Assembly (NCBI GenBank): GCA_019241095.1
Contig: JAFAXJ010000536.1
Coordinates: forward strand, 1-11,674
Direction of reading: 5' to 3'
From: Verrucomicrobiota bacterium
GTDB taxonomy: Bacteria > Verrucomicrobiota > Verrucomicrobiia > Chthoniobacterales > JAFAMB01
Length of the DNA stretch: 11,674 nucleotides
Shown here piece by piece: positions 1 through 5,766 of this stretch (its first letter is position 1; each line of letters opens with the position of its first letter). The position numbers and the translations under genes were made by a program. The notes beneath the pieces were generated by a model, which had not been told where the DNA came from, did no database searches, and saw only the letters and a program-made list of their open reading frames with translations.

Positions 1-645
1 CTCATCTTTATTTTCGCCGGCCAGAACCGAGGCGATATCGTTCATGCTCATTCCCATTGAAGCCAGCGCCGCTGGGTTGACCTGAACGCGTACGGCCGAT
101 TGCGCTCCGCCCCCGAGATCGACTTCACTTACTCCGTTGACTTGGGAAATCGATGGCAGTAGCAACTCGTTCGCGTAATCATAGACCTTGGGTCGGGGGA
201 TAGTATCAGAAGTGAGCGCCAGGATCAGAACTGGAGTGTCGTTTGGGTTCGCTTTACGATAGCTGGGCGGGTTCGGCAGCCCGGCTGGCAATTCGCTTGA
301 AGCGGCATTGATAGCAGCCTGCACATCGCGAGCCGCCCCATTGATATCGCGGCTTTGATCAAATTGCAGGACGATGCGTGTACCATTAAGCTGGCTGGTT
401 GAAGTCAGCTCGTTTACACCTGGAATATTAGCAAAACGGCGTTCCAACGGCGCTGCAAGCGATGTCGCAGCTGTCTCCGGATCGGCGCCCGGATAATTTG
501 CCATCACATTGATAGTCGGAAAATCAACCTGTGGAAGGGGCGCTACCGGCAGGAACCGGTAAGCAACCAAGCCACTCAGCAGCAACCCAGCGGCAAGTAA
601 GGATGTCGCGATCGGACGTCGAATGAATGGCTCAGAAATGTTCAT
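1..645 (-). CDS. RND efflux permease, MdtB/MdtC-like, second paralogue (N-terminal 215 residues; 3' part outside window)
   Basis: This is the beginning of an inner-membrane RND (HAE1-type) proton-driven exporter. The reading frame is open to the window edge. The start at 645 gives Met-Asn-Ile-Ser-Glu-Pro-Phe-Ile-Arg-Arg-Pro, the standard RND N-terminus, followed by TM1 (about residues 12-30). The first periplasmic porter segment then carries DFPTI (41-45), NYPGADPE (54-61) and the DVQAAI stretch, as in the multidrug branch. It follows the permease at 709-3894 by 63 nt and shares its N-terminal sequence closely (MNISExFIRRPIATSLL). The two are thus tandem paralogues, as in mdtB-mdtC, whose products form a mixed trimer in E. 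coli. No clear Shine-Dalgarno precedes the start. No stop or frameshift is visible in the part shown. Family assignment is firm; substrate is unknown. Confidence 0.95.
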   Translation of the reverse strand, partial: MNISEPFIRRPIATSLLAAGLLLSGLVAYRFLPVAPLPQVDFPTINVMANYPGADPETAATSLAAPLERRFANIPGVNELTSTSQLNGTRIVLQFDQSRDINGAARDVQAAINAASSELPAGLPNPPSYRKANPNDTPVLILALTSDTIPRPKVYDYANELLLPSISQVNGVSEVDLGGGAQSAVRVQVNPAALASMGMSMNDIASVLAGENKDE

Positions 646-708
646 CTGATCTGTCTTGAAAACACTGTCACTTCTCCCGGGCGGCCTGACCGTTCTCGCA
701 TCAAGTGC

Positions 709-3700
709 TCAGGGAGCCAGAGCCGGCTCCAACTCTTTCATTTTTGGCGCTGCCTTACCTTTGCGCCTTCTGAAAATACTGCCCAATTTCTCCATATACA
801 GATAGATAACTGGCGTCGTGTATAGGGTTAGGATCTGAGAAACCAGCAACCCACCGACAATCGTAATTCCGAGAGGCTTGCGTAATTCTGAACCGGTACC
901 TTCCTGCACTGCAAGCGGCAGCGCACCAAGAAGGGCTGCCATAGTGGTCATCATGATTGGACGAAACCGCAGCAGAGCAGCTTCATAGATCGAAGCTTCA
1001 GGCGATTTTCCTCGTTCCCGTTCCGCTTCCAGGGCGAAATCGATCATCATGATGGCATTTTTCTTCACGATACCAATCAGGAGGATAATGCCGATTAACG
1101 CAATTAATGAGAAATCAATATTGAAAAGTTGCAAAGCTAACAAAGCGCCGACGCCCGCTGACGGCAAGGTTGATAGGATGGTAATCGGGTGAATATAACT
1201 TTCATACAATACCCCCAATACAATATAGATCACCACGATTGCTGCCAGGATCAGCCATGGCTCTGAACTAAGTGAAGACTGAAACTCTGCTGCAGTTCCA
1301 GTAAAGCTTGTGGTAATGGTTTCTGGCAGCCCTAAACTAGCCTTTACACGTGCTATCGCCTCAACCGCTTGCCCTAACGATTTACCTGGTCCCAAATTAA
1401 ACGACACTGTTGCCGCGGAGAACGAGTTCTGATGCAGCACGGAAAGGGGCGCCGTAGTGGTGCGCATCGTTGCTATGGCAGAAAGTGGTACCTGTGTTCC
1501 TCCAGCAGTAATTTGCCCGCTCGCTGTAATAGCGCCCGTAACCGATCCCTGACCCGCAGCATTCCCGGTGGCATTAACGTAAAGCTTTGATAGCACTTCA
1601 GGAGAAATCTTGAACTCAGGCTGAACTTCCATCACTACCCAGTACTGATTTAGCTGAGTAAAAATCAGAGAAATCTGCCGCTGGCCGAAACAGTCGTATA
1701 GCACGTTATCCACAGCATCGATCTGGACTCCTAGCCGAGAAGCTTTTTGCCGATCAACGTCTATTACCTGTTGCAACCCGTTTTGTTGCTGATCACTTGC
1801 AACATCAGCTAGCTCAGGTTGCTTTTGTAATTCGGCTAACAATTTTGGGGTCCAGGTTGCCAGTTCATTGGCGTTCGTGTCTTCCAGAACATATTGGTAT
1901 TGTGTGCGGCTAACCCGGGTATCGATTTGCAAATCCTGCACCGGTTGCATGAAAAGCGAGATCCCTTCAATATTACGGGTACTCTCGTGCAGGCGCGCCA
2001 TGATTTGCTCCGCGCTGGATTTCCTTTGCTCACGTGGCTTAAGCACAATATAGAGGCGACCGGTATTCATTGTGGCATTTACCGTTCCGGCGCCCACAAA
2101 GGAGGCGACAGCAGCTACGTCGGGATCTGCACCAACGACATCGGAGATTTTCCGTTGTCGCTGCAACATTGCCTGAAAGGAGATATCTTGAGCCGCGTCG
2201 GTTACTCCAATGATCTCGCCCGTATCTTGCTGGGGCAACAATCCCTTTGGAATCACGACATACTGAATGACAGTTGCAACCAGCGTAATGATAGCGAAGG
2301 CCAGAGTTATGAGCCGATGCCTTAAAACCCATCTTAATCCCGCTTCATACAAACGTAACAAACGCTCGAAAATCCGTTCGCTCCACCGATAAAACCTGCT
2401 TTCTTTCCCCTCACCAATTGGCTTGAGGAACTTTGCACACATCATCGGCGTCAGCGTAAGCGAAACAATTGCGGAAACGATCACTGCCACACTGAGGGTG
2501 ATAGCAAATTCCCGGAACAGACGCCCAACTATGCCGCTCATGAACAGTAAGGGGATGAAGACTGCTATCAGCGAGATGCTAAGTGATATGACCGTAAACC
2601 CAATTTGGCGCGATCCTTTCAAAGCGGCCTCGAGCGGTTGCTCACCCGCCTCGATGTAACGGTAAATGTTCTCGATCATCACAATCGCGTCGTCGACAAC
2701 GAAACCTGTCGAAATGGTTAGAGCCATGAGCGTGAGATTATTAAGGCTGAAGCCGAGGATATACATCACTCCAAAAGTGCCGATCAGCGACAAAGGCAGT
2801 GCAACGCTCGGTATTACCGTCGCCCACAATCTGCGCAGGAAAAGAAAGATCACCAGTATTACCAGCGCAACAGTTAGGATCAGAGTAAACTGCACGTCAC
2901 GAACTGATGCACGGATCGTTTCGGTACGATCGGTAAGGATGGAAACCTTTACAGCCGGAGGAAACGAGGCAGTGAGGCGCGGTAGTAACTTTTTGATCCG
3001 GTCGACTGTCTGGATAATGTTAGCGCCGGGCTGACGTTGTATATCCACGATGATGGAACTTTTTTTGCCCACCCATGCAGCCAGTTGGGTGTTCTCGACG
3101 CTATCAGAAACATCTGAGACATCTTTGAGCCTGACTGGGCCGCCATTCCGGTAAGCAACAATGATATTCCCATACTGGGCGGCGTCAGTTAGCTGATCAT
3201 TCGAGTTGATTGTGTAAGATTGTTTTTTTCCATCAAAGCTGCCCTTCGGAGCATCGGTGCTGGCTTGGGTGATGATGTTTCGCAAGTCTTCCGGCCCTAG
3301 ATTCAATGAGGCAAGAGCCGAAGGATTGAATTGAACACGTACTGCCGGCTTTTGATCGCCCTCAATTGTAACAAGTCCGACTCCGGAAAGCTGGCTTAAT
3401 TTTTGCGCAAGAAGGGTGTCTGCAAAATTGTTCACTTCTGCAATCGTCATAGAATCAGACGATATGGCCAGCGTCAGGATCGGCGTGTCTGCCGGGTTAA
3501 CTTTGTTATAGACTGGTAAGTTAGGTAGATCGCTGGGGAGATAACCGCGAGCGACATTAATCGCGGCCTGAACGTCTTGGGCCGCGACATCAATGTCACG
3601 GTTCAGGTTAAACTGCATGGTAATCGTGCTCACGCCAAATGAACTGGTGGAATTCATTGACGCCAATCCGCTGATCTGTGCGAACTGTGTTTCCAGCGGC

Positions 3701-3894
3701 GTCGTCACCGCGGTTGTCATTACTTCCGGGCTTGCCCCAGGATACCGAGTCACAACTTGAATGGTTGGATAATCTACCGTGGGCAGGGAGGAGATGGGAA
3801 GAAGATTATAACCTAACAGGCCAAGCAAAATCACCCCAACCATTAAAAGTGAAGTGGCAATTGGCCTGCGAATAAAGATCTCAGAAATGTTCAT
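709..3894 (-). CDS. RND efflux permease, MdtB/MdtC-like, full length (1061 aa)
   Basis: Inner-membrane drug/proton antiporter of the HAE1 RND family, expected to work with the fusion protein encoded just upstream and an outer-membrane TolC-type channel not present here. The usual layout is visible: TM1 (about 12-30), first porter loop, TM2-TM6 (about 335-485), second porter loop (550-875), TM8-TM12 (about 878-1035). The proton-relay Asp pair is D401-D402 in TM4 (GFVVDDAIVMIENIYR), and the partner lysine is K945 in GIVKKNAIMMIDFA, a wording typical of MdtB/MdtC. Length is slightly above the usual 1025-1040. Part of the excess is a Gly/Ala/Thr-rich insertion at about 776-800, in the second periplasmic loop. 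The start was chosen because it reproduces the conserved MNISExFIRRP start of the neighbour. It lies 62 nt after the fusion-protein stop, so it is probably in the same operon. No strong Shine-Dalgarno is seen. Confidence 0.96.
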   Translation of the reverse strand: MNISEIFIRRPIATSLLMVGVILLGLLGYNLLPISSLPTVDYPTIQVVTRYPGASPEVMTTAVTTPLETQFAQISGLASMNSTSSFGVSTITMQFNLNRDIDVAAQDVQAAINVARGYLPSDLPNLPVYNKVNPADTPILTLAISSDSMTIAEVNNFADTLLAQKLSQLSGVGLVTIEGDQKPAVRVQFNPSALASLNLGPEDLRNIITQASTDAPKGSFDGKKQSYTINSNDQLTDAAQYGNIIVAYRNGGPVRLKDVSDVSDSVENTQLAAWVGKKSSIIVDIQRQPGANIIQTVDRIKKLLPRLTASFPPAVKVSILTDRTETIRASVRDVQFTLILTVALVILVIFLFLRRLWATVIPSVALPLSLIGTFGVMYILGFSLNNLTLMALTISTGFVVDDAIVMIENIYRYIEAGEQPLEAALKGSRQIGFTVISLSISLIAVFIPLLFMSGIVGRLFREFAITLSVAVIVSAIVSLTLTPMMCAKFLKPIGEGKESRFYRWSERIFERLLRLYEAGLRWVLRHRLITLAFAIITLVATVIQYVVIPKGLLPQQDTGEIIGVTDAAQDISFQAMLQRQRKISDVVGADPDVAAVASFVGAGTVNATMNTGRLYIVLKPREQRKSSAEQIMARLHESTRNIEGISLFMQPVQDLQIDTRVSRTQYQYVLEDTNANELATWTPKLLAELQKQPELADVASDQQQNGLQQVIDVDRQKASRLGVQIDAVDNVLYDCFGQRQISLIFTQLNQYWVVMEVQPEFKISPEVLSKLYVNATGNAAGQGSVTGAITASGQITAGGTQVPLSAIATMRTTTAPLSVLHQNSFSAATVSFNLGPGKSLGQAVEAIARVKASLGLPETITTSFTGTAAEFQSSLSSEPWLILAAIVVIYIVLGVLYESYIHPITILSTLPSAGVGALLALQLFNIDFSLIALIGIILLIGIVKKNAIMMIDFALEAERERGKSPEASIYEAALLRFRPIMMTTMAALLGALPLAVQEGTGSELRKPLGITIVGGLLVSQILTLYTTPVIYLYMEKLGSIFRRRKGKAAPKMKELEPALAP

Positions 3895-3956
3895 CTAACT
3901 GAAAAGTGTGTGCTCGAGATAAGCATTAGCTCCGACGAGCCCGGCTCAAGTTTGAA

Positions 3957-5396
3957 CTAGGTGCCGGAATTGGCATTCCGATTGTCATCCTCTCGGGAAT
4001 GATCTCCGGCCCGCCGGCTATTCTCGTACTTACCTTTGTTACCATGCGAATGCTCGGATCCCCCTGTCGGGACCTGAGTATTTTTGCGAAGATCAGGGGC
4101 AGGGGACGAGCTGTTCTCCGATCTACCGGCTGGAGCTGCGTTATTCCCACCGGTAATGTCAGTCACTGCCGAATTCTGGTCATTTTGCGCTAGTTGCCGC
4201 CCAGAAACACTTCTGGGTGTCACGATTTCCACTTTGCCGCCCGGCTGCAGCTTGTACTGTCCGTCCACTACCACCTGTTCTCCAGCTTGTAAGCCATCCA
4301 GGATGATGGCTTTCCCGCTATCAATTTGACCTACCTTCACTGCCCTGACCTCTGCGGTCTTGTCCGCCGTGATCACATAGGCGAAAGTGCCGTTCGGTCC
4401 GCGTTGTACCACGGAAGCCGGAACTACGACCGCATCTTTTTGGGTGGTCACATGCAGACGTGCATCAACAAACTGTCCCGGCCACAGCTTTAAATCGGGA
4501 TTGTCGAAGTTAGCTTTTAACTTAAAGGTCCCGGTAGAAGTATCAATCTGGTTATCCACCACGGCCAGGGCGCCTTGTTCGAGAGGTTTATTTTGATAAC
4601 CGTCCACAGCGATGACCTGAAGCTGACCTTGGCTGAACGCCTGGTTTACGTCCGATACGTTTTGCTGAGGCAACGTGAAAATAACCGAAATAGGCCGCAA
4701 TTGAGTAATGACGACTAGAGTGGAACCAGGAGTGAGATAATTTCCCTGATCCACCTGTCGAATACCGCAGCGACCATCGATGGGCGCAGTGATTCGAGCA
4801 TAGTCAAGAAGCGTTTGTGCGTTATCGATCGAAGCTTGGTCGCCTTTGACCGTGGCATCCAGTTGGTCCACGAGAAATCGCTGCGTATCATATGTCTGAT
4901 GATCAAGGACGCCTCTTTTGAATAGATCCGTGTCACGGTCCAGCAAGTCTTTCGCATTATTAAGCTGCGCTTGATCTGTTGCCTTCCTTGCCGTCGCTTG
5001 ATCCAGCTGGGATTGATAGGTTCTGGGATCAATCTGCGCAAGCAAATCACCCGTCTTGACATCTTGGCCTTCCTTGAAATTAACCGTAACTAGAATCCCG
5101 CTCACCTGGGGATGAACCGCGACAGTGTTGTAGGCTTGGACTGTTCCGATTCCATCCAGGAAAATTGGCACATCCTGTTTCTGTGCGCTTCCGGCCACGA
5201 CGGGTACGGGACCCACAGGCGCTCCAGCTCCTCCTGGACCCCCAGACCTTCGCGGGGTGCGCCCATTATCTTGGTTGTTTTGAGTCAACCCTGCAGATGC
5301 GGTTCCCGGCAGCTTATCGGGCTGGTGTCGTAAAAAAAACCAAGCCGCGCCAGCGATCAAGAGCAAGAAAACAATAATCCAGGTGAATTTGCGCAT
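3957..5396 (-). CDS. Membrane fusion (periplasmic adaptor) protein, MdtA-like (479 aa)
   Basis: Periplasmic adaptor linking the RND permeases to an outer-membrane channel. An uncleaved N-terminal membrane anchor (residues about 5-22, no lipobox Cys) is followed by a Gly/Pro/Asn-rich linker (about 30-68). The half lipoyl motif GxVQAYNTVAVHPQVSG lies at 84-100. The alpha-hairpin (about 125-195) carries the LFKRGVLDHQTYD element. The second lipoyl half follows (ARITAPIDGRCGIRQVDQGNYL, 200-221), then the beta-barrel and membrane-proximal domain to about 392. Recognisable homology ends near GGKVEIVTP. About 85 further residues, rich in Asn, Ser, Gly, Glu, Arg and His, look disordered, which makes the protein longer than typical MdtA (about 415). 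The start is preceded by GGAG at a long 12-nt spacing, inside the palindrome CTCCGGAG, so initiation may be weak. The leader ORF ends 24 nt before it. First structural gene of the pump operon; family certain, substrate unknown. Confidence 0.95.
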   Translation of the reverse strand: MRKFTWIIVFLLLIAGAAWFFLRHQPDKLPGTASAGLTQNNQDNGRTPRRSGGPGGAGAPVGPVPVVAGSAQKQDVPIFLDGIGTVQAYNTVAVHPQVSGILVTVNFKEGQDVKTGDLLAQIDPRTYQSQLDQATARKATDQAQLNNAKDLLDRDTDLFKRGVLDHQTYDTQRFLVDQLDATVKGDQASIDNAQTLLDYARITAPIDGRCGIRQVDQGNYLTPGSTLVVITQLRPISVIFTLPQQNVSDVNQAFSQGQLQVIAVDGYQNKPLEQGALAVVDNQIDTSTGTFKLKANFDNPDLKLWPGQFVDARLHVTTQKDAVVVPASVVQRGPNGTFAYVITADKTAEVRAVKVGQIDSGKAIILDGLQAGEQVVVDGQYKLQPGGKVEIVTPRSVSGRQLAQNDQNSAVTDITGGNNAAPAGRSENSSSPAPDLRKNTQVPTGGSEHSHGNKGKYENSRRAGDHSREDDNRNANSGT

Positions 5397-5419
5397 GTTC
5401 TGTTATCGCTCCGGAGGTG

Positions 5420-5439
5420 TTCAGCGCGCACGCGCCGAA
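5420..5439 (-). promoter_or_regulatory. GC-rich stem-loop at the leader ORF stop codon
   Basis: On the minus strand the arms TTCGGCGCG and CGCGCTGAA are separated by TG. Allowing one G-U pair they form a 9-bp stem, or more realistically 8 bp with a GUGC tetraloop. The TGA stop of the 42-codon ORF lies in the 3' arm. No U-run follows, so it is not an intrinsic terminator. A ribosome reaching the stop would have to melt it. The palindrome CTCCGGAG, holding the presumed ribosome binding site of the fusion-protein gene, follows within 12 nt. Confidence 0.45.
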
Positions 5440-5549
5440 ACCGGTCGCGGGTAGAAGAAAACTTTGCGTCTGATCGGTTCAACTTGCAAACTGACCAAGC
5501 CGCTATGGCTTCTTCGTGCGATATGCCCTTCTTTTCGTGCAATCTTCAT
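5421..5549 (-). CDS. Small basic leader ORF (42 aa) ahead of the efflux operon
   Basis: ATG at 5549, TGA at 5423-5421, 42 codons. I do not recognise the product. It is strongly basic: eight Arg, three Lys and two His against two Glu, with an IARKEGHIARRS segment at 3-14, an EPIRRKVFF segment at 24-32 and a PRP at 34-36. It has no hydrophobic segment or signal peptide. Support for translation comes from the AGGAG 8 nt upstream and from its place 24 nt before the fusion-protein start, downstream of the promoter candidate. Its stop codon lies inside a stem-loop. It could be a leader peptide whose translation controls the pump genes, a small functional protein, or chance. A competing frame (5357-5542) overlaps the fusion-protein start and has no comparable ribosome binding site. 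Confidence 0.42.
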   Translation of the reverse strand: MKIARKEGHIARRSHSGLVSLQVEPIRRKVFFYPRPVSARAR

Positions 5550-5557
5550 TCTACTTA

Positions 5558-5562
5558 CTCCT
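5558..5562 (-). promoter_or_regulatory. Ribosome binding site of the 42-codon leader ORF
   Basis: AGGAG lies 8 nt before the ATG at 5549, a near-ideal Shine-Dalgarno and spacing. It is the clearest ribosome binding site in the window. Most of the large genes here have none that is recognisable, so its presence ahead of a short ORF argues that the ORF is translated. Confidence 0.55.
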
Positions 5563-5618
5563 GAGCTACAGTATTCTCTACGCCTCAATCACAATTGCGG
5601 CGACTGCTGGTATTATCG

Positions 5619-5633
5619 GCATCTTTCGTGCCT
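5619..5633 (-). promoter_or_regulatory. Candidate sigma-54 (-24/-12) promoter for the efflux operon
   Basis: On the minus strand the sequence reads AGGCACG-AAAG-ATGC. The consensus is TGGCACG-N4-TTGC. The invariant GG (5632-5631) and GC (5620-5619) are present with exactly 10 nt between them, and only two of the 11 specified bases differ. Transcription would begin near 5608, giving about 60 nt of leader before the 42-codon ORF. A response regulator with the sigma-54-contacting GAFTGA loop is encoded in the same direction about 1.9 kb upstream. The same bases also form a GGCA-N7-TGCC inverted repeat, so an operator is an alternative reading. No equally good sigma-70 promoter is seen in the gap, although GATAAT (minus strand, just downstream) resembles a -10 box without a matching -35. 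Confidence 0.5.
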
Positions 5634-5766
5634 GAATTGAGGCATACCGAAGTAGGAGCGCAGCTTTGAATGAGTACCTGTGGGTCCTAACCAAAGGTCC
5701 CAGGGGTATTGATGTGTCCCATCGGAAAGCGCCAGACCTGGATCCGCATCTTAGACCTGCCAAACA

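Larger units (their letters stand above)
5397..5766 (-). other. 370-bp regulatory gap between glycosyltransferase gene and efflux operon
   Basis: This is the only gap above 300 bp. Reading in the minus direction it contains, in order: a 26-codon ORF whose ATG overlaps the glycosyltransferase stop (TAATG, 5767 down to 5687, no recognised product); two copies of CAGGTCT (5759-5753 and 5740-5734) 19 bp apart; a short inverted repeat GATG-N5-CATC (5711-5723); the sigma-54 promoter candidate (5619-5633); a Shine-Dalgarno and 42-codon ORF (5549-5421); and a GC-rich stem-loop at that ORF's stop (5420-5439). There is no U-tract hairpin that would count as an intrinsic terminator after the glycosyltransferase gene. 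Read-through from the upstream genes into the pump genes is therefore possible. Confidence 0.6.

Noticed and set aside
1894..2325. Plus-strand open frame of 143 codons opposite the RND permease
   Set aside because: It is fully antisense to a well-conserved permease region, and its translation shows no domain or consistent composition. It is best explained as a shadow frame.
3224..3230. A7 run (coding strand) in the permease gene, considered as a programmed frameshift site
   Set aside because: The zero frame continues with well-conserved RND sequence on both sides, and no stimulatory structure or useful alternative product is apparent.
3905..3935. GG-N10-GC pattern in the gap before the permease gene, considered as a second sigma-54 site
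   Set aside because: Only the dinucleotides match. The remaining consensus bases do not, and such spacing occurs often by chance.
3926..4150. Alternative minus-strand frame over the fusion-protein tail, considered as evidence of a frameshift
   Set aside because: The alternative frame shows no adaptor homology, and the main frame has already completed the adaptor domain before this region. The tail is therefore unusual but not demonstrably frameshifted.
5357..5542. 61-codon minus-strand frame overlapping the start of the fusion-protein gene
   Set aside because: It competes with the 42-codon ORF that has a near-ideal Shine-Dalgarno, overlaps the fusion-protein start by 40 bp, and has no good ribosome binding site of its own.
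5731..5742. CCAG-AC-CTGG hairpin after the glycosyltransferase gene, considered as a terminator
   Set aside because: Four-bp arms, a 2-nt loop and no U-run. Too weak for an intrinsic terminator.
5578..5763. 61-codon minus-strand frame with a TTG start across the promoter region
   Set aside because: Rare start codon, no recognisable product, and it would run straight through the sigma-54 promoter candidate.
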